A stretch of DNA of 64,000 bases, from NCBI RefSeq assembly GCF_030227115.1, contig NZ_JASSUA010000001.1, positions 2,666,001 through 2,730,000 of the forward strand. The letters run 5' to 3'. This DNA comes from Marinobacter sp. SS13-12 (GTDB taxonomy: Bacteria > Pseudomonadota > Gammaproteobacteria > Pseudomonadales > Oleiphilaceae). The first letter of the stretch is position 1; each line of letters begins with the position of its first letter. This document shows, piece after piece, positions 41,150 through 51,824 of this stretch. The position numbers and the translations under genes are program-made. The notes below the pieces were generated by a model. It searched no databases, was not told the origin of the DNA, and worked only from the letters and a program-made list of their open reading frames with translations.

Positions 41150-42973
41150 ATGCAGCAGAGCACGCAGAACAAGGGGAAAGTCCTGCCCCGGAAGCGGGTT
41201 CCAGAGAAGATGGCCGACGTGCTCTCCGGCATTCGTGTACCGGATCTTCCTTACCCGGCCCGAAAGCTGTCACCGGACGCGGTCAGCGACTGGGGGCCGC
41301 TAATGCTTTCCTGCTGGACAGAGCAAAGGGACGAGCCTGTCACCCATGTAATTCGCTCGGTTTCCCTGACCTGGTCTGTCCGGCAGATCAACTCCGCCTA
41401 TGTTGCCGACCGCATCATGGGCGTCTTCCTCAAAACCAGTGGTTTGCACCCTGAGCTCGCCCGTCGCATCGCCCGCCTGAGGTTCTTTTTTGCCTGGCGA
41501 ATGAATCTTGAAGGCGCCGGTGCACTCCATGAAACGCTGATTCAGTGGCTCGACAGCCTGCAGGACTGCCGCGGCTGGAGTGCCTCAGGTGGACGCTCGG
41601 CCAGGGCAATTCTGGATCAGCTGGACGCACTGATTATAGCGGTTTCCGGCAGTTTCGATTCCGGCGATATCGAACCGGTGCTGGTTTTTTGCCGCCAGTG
41701 GGAAGAGGACGCCACCAGACGGGAGCAGCAGAACGACAGACTGCGTCAGCGCCTGCTCGAAACGGAGCAGGGGGCCGCCAGGCAGCGACGGGCGGAGCAG
41801 ACAGCGCGTGCTCTGGTGGGGCGGGCCCTGCAGAATCGTCAATTACCACAGGCAGTGGTGAATTTCGTTTTTGATCACTGGTTCGGATTGCTGAAACAGA
41901 TCGTCTGGGAAGAGGGCACCGAGGGTGAAAACTGGCGACATGCCGGCAAGCTCCTGGAGTGGCTGGTGTGGATTGGCGATCCCGGCCTTTCGGACCGGGA
42001 CCGGAACCGGCTCTACACGGTCGGTGAACAGATTGGTGATCGCATAACCGACGTGTGGAACCGGGTTCAGAAGAAGCCGCTGGAAGAAAAAGCCCTGGCC
42101 GGTGTTCAGTCCGTCATGGTTGCACGCCTACGGGGTGAAACACCGGATCTTGTGCCTGCTCTGCCGACCGATAACCGCTTTTCCTGGGATTCTTCCTGGC
42201 TCACCTTCTCCGAACCTGCTGAAGAGGACGTATCGCCCCTGAAGGGCAAGTGGTACGTTGAGGGCGAGGGCGCAAAGGAACAGCGCAGATTCTTCTTCGC
42301 GCTGCTGCCAGACACCTGTGAAGTGCTCTGGACCAATGGCGCGGGCGTCAAACTCGGTATACAGCCCTGGGCGAGATTTGTGGCTGGTCTCGATAGCGGC
42401 ACCCTGCGCCGTTTGCCACCGCTGAAACCCTTTGGCGAGGTATTGGCGGAAACGGTTACCTCATTGTCGGTGGTGCTTGATCGTCAGAAGCTTCAGCGCG
42501 CAAAAGCAGCGAAGGAAGCAAAGGCTCGAGCTGACGCGCTGCGCCTGGAAAAGGACGAGGCAGAACGGCGACAACGGGAAGAAGAAACTGCCAGGCAGGA
42601 GGAACTTACCCGCAGGAAACAGGCCGCAGAGGCTCAGCGCGTGGCCGATGAAGAGGCCGAACAGGATCGCTTGTTGCGCGAGAAAGTCGCCGCAGCGCAG
42701 CAACTTGTTGACGGTATCAAACTTGGTGGCTGGATCGTGGAAGAAAGCTCCGGGACGGGCCAGGACCCGGTTCGCCTGAAACTGGCGGTGCGGATCAACG
42801 CCTCGAAAAAACTGGTATTTGTGGACCGGTTGGGCCTGAACCGCCGTGAGTTCCTGGTAGACGAACTGGTAGCGGAAATTGTTGCGGGCCGCATTCGCGT
42901 ACTGGGGGCCTCTGCAGAATTTGACGACACCCTTTCCAGGGTCGTAGGGCGCATCCGGGTGGGCCGGAATTGA
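41150..42973 (+). CDS. DUF1631 family protein
   Basis: This 607-residue protein resembles DUF1631. An N-terminal helical part with FVFDHWFGLLKQIVWEEG and WRHAGKLLEWLVWI leads into a middle domain. A long charged coiled coil follows at about residues 445-515 (K, E, A, R-rich). The C-terminal domain of about 80 residues reads as VDGIKLGGWIVEE, then KLAVRINASKKLVFVDRLGLNRRE, resembling the PilZ-like tail of DUF1631 proteins. No enzyme motif is seen. A PilZ gene follows 31 bp later. The family is poorly characterised; c-di-GMP signalling is a guess from context. TATACT at 41097 may be its -10 box. Confidence 0.72.
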   Translation: MQQSTQNKGKVLPRKRVPEKMADVLSGIRVPDLPYPARKLSPDAVSDWGPLMLSCWTEQRDEPVTHVIRSVSLTWSVRQINSAYVADRIMGVFLKTSGLHPELARRIARLRFFFAWRMNLEGAGALHETLIQWLDSLQDCRGWSASGGRSARAILDQLDALIIAVSGSFDSGDIEPVLVFCRQWEEDATRREQQNDRLRQRLLETEQGAARQRRAEQTARALVGRALQNRQLPQAVVNFVFDHWFGLLKQIVWEEGTEGENWRHAGKLLEWLVWIGDPGLSDRDRNRLYTVGEQIGDRITDVWNRVQKKPLEEKALAGVQSVMVARLRGETPDLVPALPTDNRFSWDSSWLTFSEPAEEDVSPLKGKWYVEGEGAKEQRRFFFALLPDTCEVLWTNGAGVKLGIQPWARFVAGLDSGTLRRLPPLKPFGEVLAETVTSLSVVLDRQKLQRAKAAKEAKARADALRLEKDEAERRQREEETARQEELTRRKQAAEAQRVADEEAEQDRLLREKVAAAQQLVDGIKLGGWIVEESSGTGQDPVRLKLAVRINASKKLVFVDRLGLNRREFLVDELVAEIVAGRIRVLGASAEFDDTLSRVVGRIRVGRN

Positions 42974-43004
42974 TCCGGTAACCGGCAACGTCAGGTGGGA
43001 AATC

Positions 43005-43415
43005 ATGAGTGATATTGATTACAACTTTGGTGACTACGACGAATCTCCGGAATCCGGGGATAACCGGTGCGAATACCGACTGACGGCGAGCGCGAAGGTG
43101 ACGATGGAGCTGGAGTCGTCGGTTCCGGAGGGCGCCGGCAGCGGCGACGAACGTACAATCGTGTCGCGAACCAGTGATCTGTCTGCCAGGGGAATCCGCC
43201 TCGCTACCTCTGAGCCGTTAACAACGGGGGCAATACTGCCTGCCTGGGTGTGCCTGGAAGAAGTCTCCGAACCCTTCCGGTTAATGGTGGAGGTGGTGTG
43301 GTGTCGTCCGGCCGATGACAGTGGCTGGCTGGTGGGGCTGCAGATTCTGGAGTCTGACGATACGGCGTATCTGGAATGGGTTGAAGCGGTTGCCAGGGCG
43401 ATGGCGGAAGGTTAG
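43005..43415 (+). CDS. PilZ-domain protein
   Basis: This 136-residue protein has a PilZ-like beta-barrel: NRCEYRL near residues 21-27, then TSDLSARGIRLAT and a closing WLVGLQILE. The D-x-S-x-x-G element of c-di-GMP-binding PilZ domains is present as DLSARG. The arginine arm (RxxxR) is not clean, since RCEYR has the right spacing of two arginines. Binding of c-di-GMP is therefore plausible. An acidic N-terminus of 20 residues precedes it. It is co-directional with the DUF1631 gene. Confidence 0.78.
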   Translation: MSDIDYNFGDYDESPESGDNRCEYRLTASAKVTMELESSVPEGAGSGDERTIVSRTSDLSARGIRLATSEPLTTGAILPAWVCLEEVSEPFRLMVEVVWCRPADDSGWLVGLQILESDDTAYLEWVEAVARAMAEG

Positions 43416-43418
43416 GGG

Positions 43419-43446
43419 TCCCGGCAGGGCATAGGCCCCGCCGGGA
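43419..43446. terminator. GC-rich hairpin between convergent genes
   Basis: TCCCGGC pairs with GCCGGGA, and the inner AGGGC/GGCCC can add to the stem. It lies 4 bp after the PilZ stop and 14 bp from the fabI stop. No T tract is present, so its strength is uncertain. Confidence 0.5.
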
Positions 43447-43459
43447 ACTGCAGGCGCTG

Positions 43460-44245
43460 TCAGTCTTCCAGTTCGCCCATGCCGGTGATGTTGAAGCCGG
43501 CATCCACGTACATGATTTCGCCGGTAATGCCACTGGCCATGTCGGAGCACATGAAAGCAGCGGCATTGCCAACTTCATCAGTGGTTACATTCCGGCGCAG
43601 GGGCGCCCTGCGGGCGTTCTCCGCAAGCATTTTGCGGAAGCTTTTGATACCGGAGGCTGCCAGGGTCCTGATGGGCCCTGCGGAGATGGCGTTCACCCGA
43701 ATACCATCACGCCCCAGGCTGCCGGCCATATAGCGCACGTTGGCTTCCAGTGACGCCTTGGCCAGCCCCATTACGTTGTAGTTCTGCAGCACCTTTTCTG
43801 CGCCCAGGTAGCTCAGGGTCAGCAGCGAGCTGTTTTCGTGCAGCATCTTGCGCCCGGCCTTGGCCAGGGCCACAAAGCTGTAGGAGCTGATCTCGTGGGC
43901 GATACGAAAGCCTTCACGAGTGGTGACGTCCACGTAGTTGCCATCGAGTTCATTGCCCGGCGCAAAGCCAACGGAATGCACAATAACGTCGACATTATCC
44001 CAGTGCTTGCCCAGATCGGTGAACACGGCTTCGATTTCGTCATCGCTGGCAACGTCGCATGGAAAGATCAGTGAACTGCCCCAGCCTTCGGCGAATTTCT
44101 CTACCCGGGATTTAAGCTTTTCATTCTGGTAGGTGAAAGCCAGTTCGGCACCCTCTCTGGCGAAGGCATCTGCAATGCCATAGGCAATTGAATGCTTGCT
44201 TGCAACGCCGACAATCAGTGCTTTCTTGCCACTGAGTAATCCCAT
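43460..44245 (-). CDS. fabI: Enoyl-ACP reductase FabI
   Basis: This 261-residue NADH-dependent reductase completes each cycle of fatty acid elongation. The catalytic Tyr146, Tyr156 and Lys163 are at the E. coli positions ([19 protein letters not shown]), and the nucleotide-binding [13 protein letters not shown] is intact. The family is the target of triclosan and diazaborines. It is downstream of yejF with a 90-bp gap, so it may have its own promoter. The same neighbourhood occurs in Pseudomonas. Confidence 0.97.
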   Translation of the reverse strand: MGLLSGKKALIVGVASKHSIAYGIADAFAREGAELAFTYQNEKLKSRVEKFAEGWGSSLIFPCDVASDDEIEAVFTDLGKHWDNVDVIVHSVGFAPGNELDGNYVDVTTREGFRIAHEISSYSFVALAKAGRKMLHENSSLLTLSYLGAEKVLQNYNVMGLAKASLEANVRYMAGSLGRDGIRVNAISAGPIRTLAASGIKSFRKMLAENARRAPLRRNVTTDEVGNAAAFMCSDMASGITGEIMYVDAGFNITGMGELED

Positions 44246-44335
44246 AACAGTTCTCCCTGTGTTTCAGTTTAAGGCATTATCCATGAACCGCAGCGGTGCG
44301 GGTAACGCTCAATTGGTCGTAGTGTCCGGCCGGTC

Positions 44336-45925
44336 TTACCGGGTGTAGAAAAGCGCCGCTCCAAGCAGTTCACGGGTGTACTCGTGTTTCGGTGTGTTAA
44401 AAATTCCGGATGCTTCGCCATATTCCACCACGCAGCCGTTTTTGAGCACCAGCAGTTTGTGGCTGAGTGCCCGGACCACGGACAGGTCGTGGCTGATAAA
44501 CACATAGCTTAGACCATATTTGTCCTGTAGATCTCTCAGAAGGGTAATCACCTGCTTTTGCACCGTGCGATCAAGGGCCGAGGTGGGCTCGTCCAGAATG
44601 ATCAGCTCCGGCTGCAGCACCAGCGCCCGGGCAATGGCGATTCGCTGCCGCTGGCCGCCGGAAAATTCATGGGGGTAGCGGTGCCGGGCGTCCGGGTCCA
44701 GGCCCACGTCGTTCAGTGCCTGAATAACTTTGCGGTCCTGTTCCTGCGGGGTGGCCGGTGCGTGAATTTCAAGCCCCTCCCGAACAATTTCAGCTACCGA
44801 CATGCGGGGGCTGAGGCTGCCGAACGGGTCCTGGAATACGATCTGGAGTCGGCTGCGCCAGGGGCGAAATGCTTTCTGGTCTAAATGGGACAACTCCGAT
44901 CCGGTGAGCCGTATGCTGCCGGTGCTACCGGTAAGTTTCAGCAGCGCGTGGCCAATGGTGGTTTTGCCGCTGCCGCTTTCACCCACGATGCCAAGCGTCT
45001 CGCCCTGGTTGAGGGAAAAGCTGACGTTGTCTACCGCCTGGAACCAGGCTTTCGGCTTGCCCAGCAGGCTTTTTCGGGTAATAAAGCGAACATCCAGGTT
45101 GTCCACATCCAGCAGCGGGTTGTTGTTGACCATGGCACCTGAAGGAGACGCGGGGGGTTCCGCGTCAAGCAGGCGACGGGTGTAGGGATGCTTCGGTTCG
45201 CTGAACAGGGTTTCCGTCGGGGCCTCTTCCACCAACTGGCCCCGTTCCATAACCACCACATGATCCGCATATCGACGCACAATGGACAGGTCATGGGTAA
45301 TCAGCAGAATGGCCATCCCCAGCTTGTGCTGGAGGTCTTTGAGCAACTCCAGGACCTGTTTCTGCACGGTAACATCGAGGGCGGTAGTCGGTTCATCCGC
45401 GATCAATAGGTCCGGCTCATTGGCCAGTGCCATGGCGATCATCACCCGTTGCTTCTGGCCACCCGATAATTGATGCGGGTAGGCGTTCAAGCGATCCTCC
45501 GGCGAAGGTATGCCCACCAGTTCCAGCAGCTCGATACAGCGGGCCTTTGCCTGTGGGCCGCGCATGCCCTTGTGCAGCGCGAGCGTCTCGCTGATCTGTT
45601 TTTCAACCGTGTGCAGCGGGTTGAGGGAAGTCATCGGCTCCTGAAAGATCATGCTGATCTGACGGCCGCGGATCTGCCGCAGGCGTTTCTGGCTGACTTT
45701 CAGCATGTCCTCGGCCTGGAACAGGATCTCACCGCTCGGGTAACCGGCGTGGCGCTCATCCAGAAGCCGTAGAATCGACAGCGCCGATACCGATTTCCCG
45801 GAACCGCTTTCCCCCACCAGCGCGACGGTCTCGCCCCGGTCTATCCGGAGCGACAGCCCCTGGACGGCTTGAATGGTGGCGTCGAAGGTGATGGACAGGT
45901 CCTTGATTTCCAGAAGCTGCGACAT
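44336..45925 (-). CDS. yejF: Peptide ABC transporter ATPase, YejF type (fused double NBD)
   Basis: This 529-residue protein holds two ATP-binding domains in one chain. Each has a Walker A (GESGSGKS), a signature (LSGGQKQR in the first, FSGGQRQR in the second) and a Walker B ([16 protein letters not shown]). It energises the YejB-YejE channel. The ATG at 45925 starts 2 bp after the yejE stop. Family members import oligopeptides, microcin C in E. coli, and in some alphaproteobacteria muropeptides. Confidence 0.95.
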   Translation of the reverse strand: MSQLLEIKDLSITFDATIQAVQGLSLRIDRGETVALVGESGSGKSVSALSILRLLDERHAGYPSGEILFQAEDMLKVSQKRLRQIRGRQISMIFQEPMTSLNPLHTVEKQISETLALHKGMRGPQAKARCIELLELVGIPSPEDRLNAYPHQLSGGQKQRVMIAMALANEPDLLIADEPTTALDVTVQKQVLELLKDLQHKLGMAILLITHDLSIVRRYADHVVVMERGQLVEEAPTETLFSEPKHPYTRRLLDAEPPASPSGAMVNNNPLLDVDNLDVRFITRKSLLGKPKAWFQAVDNVSFSLNQGETLGIVGESGSGKTTIGHALLKLTGSTGSIRLTGSELSHLDQKAFRPWRSRLQIVFQDPFGSLSPRMSVAEIVREGLEIHAPATPQEQDRKVIQALNDVGLDPDARHRYPHEFSGGQRQRIAIARALVLQPELIILDEPTSALDRTVQKQVITLLRDLQDKYGLSYVFISHDLSVVRALSHKLLVLKNGCVVEYGEASGIFNTPKHEYTRELLGAALFYTR

Positions 45926-45926
45926 A

Positions 45927-46955
45927 TCAGTTCTTTCTCGGGTCAAAGGCATCGCGCACCGCTTCGCCGACGAAGACCAGCAAGGTCAGCATGATGGACA
46001 GGGAAACGAAGGCCGAAATGCCAAGCCAGGGTGCATGGAGATTGGATTTTCCCTGGGCAATCAGCTCGCCGAGCGACGGGGAGCCGGAGGGCAGGCCGAA
46101 ACCCAGGAAATCCAGGGAGGTCAGGCCGGTGATGGCGCCGGTCAGGATGAATGGCAAAAACGTAAGCGTGGCGACCATGGCGTTGGGCAGAATGTGCCGG
46201 AACATGATCTTGCGGTTGCCCAGCCCCAGGGCTCTGGCAGCCTTCACATACTCAAAGTTGCGGGCACGGAGGAACTCCGCCCGCACCACATCCACCAGCC
46301 CCATCCAGCTGAAAAGCAGCATGATGCCCAGCAGCCACCAGAAGTTCGGCTGCACGATACTGGATAGAATGATCAGCAGATACAGAACCGGAAGCCCGGA
46401 CCAGATCTCGATGAACCGTTGTCCGACCAGGTCGATCTTGCCGCCGTAGAAGCCCTGGATGGCGCCGACAATGACCCCGACGATGCAGCTGAGTATGGTA
46501 AGGATGAGTCCGAACAGAACCGAGATCCGGAATCCGTAGATGACCCTTGCCGCAACGTCACGGCCCTGATCGTCGGTACCTATCCAGTTCTCTGCGCTCG
46601 GGGGCGCGGGCGACGGAACTTCCAGGTTGTAGTTGGTGGTGTTGTAGCTGAAGCGTATCGGGGGCCAGATCATCCACCCGTTATCGTTGATTTCATCGGC
46701 AATAAAGGAATCGCGGTAATCGGCTTCCGTGGGCAGAAAGCCACCGAAAGTTTCTTCGGGCACGCTTTCCACCACCGGGAAATAGAGATCCCCCTTGTAG
46801 TAGGCGACCAGCGGCACGTCGTTGGCGATCACTTCGGCGATCAGGGAGAGCCCGAACAGGGTCAGGAATACCCACAGAGACCAGAAGCCGCGGCGGTTTT
46901 TGCGGAAGTTGGCAAGCCGGCGCTGCTGGATCGGGGTCAGCTTTACCAGACTCAT
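45927..46955 (-). CDS. yejE: Peptide ABC transporter permease, YejE type
   Basis: This 342-residue permease has six helices and the large periplasmic loop after helix 1 (about residues 45-130) that is typical of YejE. The ATPase-contact EAA loop lies near [22 protein letters not shown]. It overlaps yejB by 4 bp (ATGA), so the subunits are translationally coupled. Confidence 0.95.
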   Translation of the reverse strand: MSLVKLTPIQQRRLANFRKNRRGFWSLWVFLTLFGLSLIAEVIANDVPLVAYYKGDLYFPVVESVPEETFGGFLPTEADYRDSFIADEINDNGWMIWPPIRFSYNTTNYNLEVPSPAPPSAENWIGTDDQGRDVAARVIYGFRISVLFGLILTILSCIVGVIVGAIQGFYGGKIDLVGQRFIEIWSGLPVLYLLIILSSIVQPNFWWLLGIMLLFSWMGLVDVVRAEFLRARNFEYVKAARALGLGNRKIMFRHILPNAMVATLTFLPFILTGAITGLTSLDFLGFGLPSGSPSLGELIAQGKSNLHAPWLGISAFVSLSIMLTLLVFVGEAVRDAFDPRKN

Positions 46956-48037
46956 GATCCCTCCCGGCTTTCAAAATCAATGCGCGGGTCCACCAGAACG
47001 TAGGTGATGTCGCTGATCAGCTTCAGCACCAGGCCCATGAGCGTGAAGATAAAGAGCGTGCCGAAGATCACCGGGTAATCACGGTTCAGGGCCGCTTCAA
47101 AGCCTAGCAACCCCAGCCCGTCCAGGGAGAAGATCACTTCGATCAGCAGCGAGCCGGTAAAGAACAGTGAGACCAGTACCCCGGGAAGACTGGCAATGAC
47201 GATCAACATCGCGTTGCGGAACACGTGCCCGTATAGCACCTGCTTTTCTTCCAGACCCTTGGCGCGGGCAGTCACAACGTATTGCTTGCTGATTTCATCA
47301 AGGAAAGAGTTCTTGGTCAGCAGGGTGAGGGTGGCGAACCCCCCGATCACATTGGCGGTGACGGGCAGTGCCAGGTGCCAGAAATAATCGCCGATTTTCT
47401 GGTACCAGTTAAGTTCGTCGAAATTGGATGAGGTCAGTCCCCGCAAGGGAAACCAGTCCAGGTAGCTGCCGCCGGCAAACAGGACAATCAGCAGTATGGC
47501 GAACAGGAAGCCGGGAATGGCATAGCCCACCACGATGGCAGAACTGCTCCAGACATCGAACCGGGAGCCGTCGGTGACGGCCTTGCGGATGCCCAGTGGA
47601 ATGGAAATCAGATAGATAATCAGGGTGGACCATAATCCCAGGGAGATCGACACCGGCATTTTGTCCAGTATCAACTCGATGACTGACCGGTCACGGTAGA
47701 ACGAATCGCCGAAATCGAAAGTGGCGTAGTCGCCGAGCATTTTCAGAAAGCGCTCGTGGGCTGGCTTGTCGAAGCCGTACATGACTTCGATCTCCCGGAG
47801 CAGCTCCTCGGGGAGCCCGCGGGAGCCACGGCTATCGCCAGTTGAAGAGGTAACTTCGCCGCCCGAGCCACCGCCACTGGCCCTGGCGAGAGCACCGCCA
47901 CCATGCCCTTCGGTTTCCGCAATCAATTGTTCAACCGGGCCGCCCGGGGCGGCCTGAACAATCACGAAATTAAGCAGCATGATACCAAGCAATGTGGGGA
48001 TGATCAGCGCCAGACGCCTGAGGATGTAACTGCCCAT
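46952..48037 (-). CDS. yejB: Peptide ABC transporter permease, YejB type
   Basis: This 361-residue permease starts [18 protein letters not shown] and has the EAA loop [22 protein letters not shown] Gly-rich segment (about residues 43-68) sits in the first periplasmic loop. It pairs with YejE to form the channel. yejA lies 38 bp upstream. Confidence 0.95.
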   Translation of the reverse strand: MGSYILRRLALIIPTLLGIMLLNFVIVQAAPGGPVEQLIAETEGHGGGALARASGGGSGGEVTSSTGDSRGSRGLPEELLREIEVMYGFDKPAHERFLKMLGDYATFDFGDSFYRDRSVIELILDKMPVSISLGLWSTLIIYLISIPLGIRKAVTDGSRFDVWSSSAIVVGYAIPGFLFAILLIVLFAGGSYLDWFPLRGLTSSNFDELNWYQKIGDYFWHLALPVTANVIGGFATLTLLTKNSFLDEISKQYVVTARAKGLEEKQVLYGHVFRNAMLIVIASLPGVLVSLFFTGSLLIEVIFSLDGLGLLGFEAALNRDYPVIFGTLFIFTLMGLVLKLISDITYVLVDPRIDFESREGS

Positions 48038-48075
48038 TCAGCGGAACTCCGTCTCGTTTATGTCAGAGAACTGCA

Positions 48076-49899
48076 TCATTGGTCAGTGCTTTTCACCCAC
48101 CAGTTATTAATATCAACGCCATTTTTGGGCACAGTATCCGGCCGTGTCAGGAAGGACCAGTAGGCGATGCGGTCCTTGGCCAGGTACCAGTTCGGTATCA
48201 CGTAATGCCCGTGGAGCAGCACCCGGTCCAGAGCGCGTACCCGGTGAACAAGTTCCTCCCGGCTCGGTGCCTGGATCACCATGTTGACAAGGTCATCAAC
48301 CACCGGGCTGTCGACGCCCATGTAGTTGCGCGATCCTTTTACGTCGACAGTGGACGAGTGCCAGTACTCTCTTTGCTCATTACCCGGAGAGTCGGACTGT
48401 CCGATACCCTGCACGGTCATGTCGTAGTCGAATTCACGGATTCGCTGGATGTATTGGTTGGTATCTACCAGCCGTACCGACACATTGATACCCAGCTTTG
48501 CCAGATTGTTCTTGAAGGGCAGTACCACCCGCTCGAATGTTTTCTGGTAAATCAGAATCTCGAACGCCAGGGGTTGACCGGTTTCGAGATTCACCATGGT
48601 GCCATCTTTTACAGCGTAGCCGGCGTCCCGGAGCATGGTAAGTGCAGTACGGAGGTTGTCGCGCAGGCCGCCTTCACCAGCAGTAGAGGGTGGCTGGTAT
48701 GCTTCTGTGAAGACGTCCGCGGGTAACTGGTCCCGGTAGGGTTCCAGAATCTCCAGCTCCCGGCCTTCGGGGAGGCCGGATGAGGCCAGCTCACTGTTCT
48801 CGAAGTAGCTGGAGGTACGGGTGTACTGCCCGTAGAACAGGTTTTTGTTGGCCCATTCAAAGTCAAACGCGTAGCTGAGTGCTTCGCGCACTTTCGGATC
48901 ACTGAACACCTCGCGGCGCGTGTTCATGGCAAACGCCTGCATTCCGGCCGGGCGACCATGCTTGACCGCCTCGGTTTTTACCTTGCCCGATTCGAACTGG
49001 TCACCCCTGTAGGCGGTTGCCCAGTTCTTGGCTGAGGATTCCACGCGAAAATCAAAGTTGCCAGCCCGGAACGACTCCAGTGCCACGGTGTCGTCCGTGT
49101 AATAGTCGTATTGGAGGTTATCGAAATTGAACTTGCCTTTGCGGACGCCAAGGTCCTCTGCCCAGTAATCCTCCACTCGCTCGAAGGTGATGGAGCGACC
49201 TGGCTCGAAGTCTCCGATCCGATAGGGGCCACTGCCCACGGGGGGTGTCAGGCCGTTATCTCCGAACTCACGATTCTCCCAGTAATGACTGGGAAGGACG
49301 GGCAGCTGACCAAGAATCAGGGGCAGTTCCCGGTTGTTGGTCTGCGCAAAATCGAAGCGGATTCGTCGCTCATCCTCAATCGTGACGTCTGTTACGTCCG
49401 CATAGTAATTGCGATAGAAAGGGTGGCCCTTGGTGGTCAGGACGTCGAAAGAAAATTTCACGTCTTCGGCGGTAATCGGCTCGCCGTCGTGGAAGCGGGC
49501 TTCTTCGCGCAGGTTGAAAGTGACGTAACTCCGGTCCTCAGGTGTCTCTATGGATTCTGCAATCAGGCCATAGGCTGAGAAAGGCTCGTCTGCAGACGCC
49601 TCCATCAACGTATCGTAAACGTAGGTATTAATGCCGGCTGCGGCCACGCCACGTATTACGAAAGGGTTGAAGGAATCAAAACCATTGGCCACCACCGCCA
49701 TTCGTATGGTGCCCCCTTTTGGGGCATCCGGATTAACGTAATCAAAGTGGGGAAAGCCTTCTGGGTAACGGGTATCCCCGTGCATCGCAATGCCGTGTTT
49801 CGCGGCAGTATCGGCTGAGATGGATTGCCATGGCAGGAGAGCCATGGCAACAAAAGTAAAAGCACTGATGAGGGATGGGGCTTTCCGTGTTCTTGTCAT
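48076..49899 (-). CDS. yejA: Peptide ABC transporter substrate-binding protein, YejA type
   Basis: This 607-residue cluster C binding protein has a signal peptide ending near SISA and the opening AMHGDTRYPEGFPHFDYVNPDAPKGG that marks the YejA group. It contains the conserved FNLREEARFHDGEPITAEDVKFS and a C-terminal WYLAKDRIAYW. It should deliver peptides to YejB-YejE. mltD ends only 26 bp upstream, so a joint transcript is likely. Confidence 0.95.
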   Translation of the reverse strand: MTRTRKAPSLISAFTFVAMALLPWQSISADTAAKHGIAMHGDTRYPEGFPHFDYVNPDAPKGGTIRMAVVANGFDSFNPFVIRGVAAAGINTYVYDTLMEASADEPFSAYGLIAESIETPEDRSYVTFNLREEARFHDGEPITAEDVKFSFDVLTTKGHPFYRNYYADVTDVTIEDERRIRFDFAQTNNRELPLILGQLPVLPSHYWENREFGDNGLTPPVGSGPYRIGDFEPGRSITFERVEDYWAEDLGVRKGKFNFDNLQYDYYTDDTVALESFRAGNFDFRVESSAKNWATAYRGDQFESGKVKTEAVKHGRPAGMQAFAMNTRREVFSDPKVREALSYAFDFEWANKNLFYGQYTRTSSYFENSELASSGLPEGRELEILEPYRDQLPADVFTEAYQPPSTAGEGGLRDNLRTALTMLRDAGYAVKDGTMVNLETGQPLAFEILIYQKTFERVVLPFKNNLAKLGINVSVRLVDTNQYIQRIREFDYDMTVQGIGQSDSPGNEQREYWHSSTVDVKGSRNYMGVDSPVVDDLVNMVIQAPSREELVHRVRALDRVLLHGHYVIPNWYLAKDRIAYWSFLTRPDTVPKNGVDINNWWVKSTDQ

Positions 49900-49925
49900 A
49901 GATCTCGCGCGCTTCCGGTTCAGGC

Positions 49926-51659
49926 TCAGGGACTGTTTCTTATGTCCACATAGAGTACCAGACTTTGCCCGGGCTGCAGATAACGTGACGTGTTGAGATC
50001 GTTCCAGCTTGCGATATCCCTCACATTCACCGCGAAACGGTTGGCGATGGTCGACAGGGAGTCGCCTTTACGGACCTGGTATCCCACCTTGCGGACCATG
50101 CCCTTGCCCCTGTTGTTGCTGGCCAGCATGGCAGGCTGCTTGGATTTGGACCAGATAACCAGTTTCTTGCCAGGCATCAGCGGGTCGCCCGGTGCCATGC
50201 CATTCCAGGATGCAACCTGCCGGACAGAGACACGGTGTTCGCGGGCAATATCCCAGAAGGTATCACCTGAGCGAACAGTATAGTCAACGCGGGTGCCATT
50301 GCTGTTCTTGCCGCTGCGCTGCTGTTTACTGGCAAGCCGCTCACTGGCGCTGAGTGCATAGGTCTCTGACTGCTTGGCTGCAGAAGGAATCATCAACCGT
50401 TGGCCGATACGGATAATGTGGCTGTTGAGATTGTTGACCTGCTGGATAACCGAAGGCGTTGTAGAATAACGTTTTGCGATGGTGCTGAGCGTATCGCCCG
50501 AAACCACCTTGTAGTTGTTCCAGGATACGCGTTGCGAAGGGTCGGTTTTCTCGAGTGCCGCGGTGAAGGTACTGGCATTTTCCCTTGGCACCAGCAGACG
50601 GTGGGGGCCGTCCGGTGACGTCGCCCAGCGATTGAAAGACGGGTTAAGCAGGTAGATTTCGTCAATGTCCACGCCCGCCAGTTCCGCGGCCTGGGCAAGA
50701 TCCAGCTGTGAGCCAGTTTTCACTACCTCAAAATAGGGCTCATCGGAAAGCGCCGGTAATTCAATGCCGTACTTCTCCGGCTGGTCAAATATCTTGGCAA
50801 GCGCGATCAGTTTGGGTACGTAATGGCGGGTTTCCCTGGGCAGATCCAGTGACCAGAAATCAGTCGCTGCATTCTTGTTGCGGTTACGCCTCATAGCACT
50901 GGAAACGGTGCCGCCGCCGCTGTTATAGGCAGCCAGTGCCAGCATATAATCGCCATCAAAACGGGTTGCCAGCCTGTCGAGGTAAGTCAGTGCCGCGTCC
51001 GTGGCTGCTATCACATCACGCCGGTCGTCGTGCCACCAGCTCTGGGTCAGGCCGAAATACTTGCCGGTTGACGGAATGAACTGCCACAGGCCAGCAGCGC
51101 GGCCATGGGAGTAGGCGAACGGGTCGAACGCACTTTCCACCACAGGGAGCAGAGCCAGTTCTGTGGGCAGACCGCGCTTCTCGGTTTCCGTGACAATGTA
51201 GTGCAGGTAACGGCTTCCTCGCTCTACAACGCGGTCAATGTAGCGCGGGTGTTTCTTGTACCAGTTGAGCTGGGCCTGGACCCTGGGGTCACTGGCGTCA
51301 TGGTCCAGTGCGAACCCGGATCTCAGTCGTTGCCAAAGATCCGATACGGCGACCTCCTCAGCGGAATTTTCCTGTTTGGGAGTGTCCAGTTTCTGCCTGG
51401 CATCTTCCGCTGTTTTTTTGAGTGAGGGCTCGATGGCATCATCCAGTTGCGTGCGGGACGATTTGTCAGCTGATTTGTTGTCAGGGTCGGATTCAATGGA
51501 TTCTTTGAGATCCTCGTCTCCGGCAGCAACGGTTAACCTTTCGGTTTCAAGAACGTTTGCGGAGGCTTCTGTGTGATCTCGCTCTGCAGGGGCGAAGATG
51601 CTGCAACCACTGGTTAGTGTGCCAAGAAGAAACAGGATTGATACTCGCGAGACCGACAT
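49926..51659 (-). CDS. mltD: Membrane-bound lytic murein transglycosylase D
   Basis: This 577-residue lipoprotein cuts peptidoglycan to 1,6-anhydromuropeptides. A signal peptide leads to a weak lipobox with Cys19 (TSGC). The family 1D catalytic Glu175 is in LLPVVESAFDP, followed by SHGRAAGLWQFIPSTG. Three C-terminal LysM domains lie near residues 380-425, 460-505 and 525-572. E. coli MltD has two, so three is at the upper end. The ATG at 51659 is preferred; the longer frame starts inside a hairpin region. gloB is upstream and yejA directly downstream. Confidence 0.95.
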   Translation of the reverse strand: MSVSRVSILFLLGTLTSGCSIFAPAERDHTEASANVLETERLTVAAGDEDLKESIESDPDNKSADKSSRTQLDDAIEPSLKKTAEDARQKLDTPKQENSAEEVAVSDLWQRLRSGFALDHDASDPRVQAQLNWYKKHPRYIDRVVERGSRYLHYIVTETEKRGLPTELALLPVVESAFDPFAYSHGRAAGLWQFIPSTGKYFGLTQSWWHDDRRDVIAATDAALTYLDRLATRFDGDYMLALAAYNSGGGTVSSAMRRNRNKNAATDFWSLDLPRETRHYVPKLIALAKIFDQPEKYGIELPALSDEPYFEVVKTGSQLDLAQAAELAGVDIDEIYLLNPSFNRWATSPDGPHRLLVPRENASTFTAALEKTDPSQRVSWNNYKVVSGDTLSTIAKRYSTTPSVIQQVNNLNSHIIRIGQRLMIPSAAKQSETYALSASERLASKQQRSGKNSNGTRVDYTVRSGDTFWDIAREHRVSVRQVASWNGMAPGDPLMPGKKLVIWSKSKQPAMLASNNRGKGMVRKVGYQVRKGDSLSTIANRFAVNVRDIASWNDLNTSRYLQPGQSLVLYVDIRNSP

Positions 51660-51686
51660 ATAACGACTTCCGGTTGGCTGGGCGAC

Positions 51687-51714
51687 GCCGGGATGATCTG
51701 TCTGAAATCCCGGC
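51687..51714. other. Hairpin between gloB and mltD
   Basis: GCCGGGAT and ATCCCGGC pair over 8 bp around 12 nt, 27 bp before the mltD start. It could end gloB transcripts or sit in the mltD leader. No T tract is seen on the minus strand. Confidence 0.45.
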
Positions 51715-51824
51715 ATATTTAGTAGTTTACGGCGCAAAAGTTATACGGATTCTATTGGAACGCTTTTCAGGGGGTCAACAAGACTCTGGTTACGTCATTG
51801 ATAGAATTTGTTACCCGCGACTCC

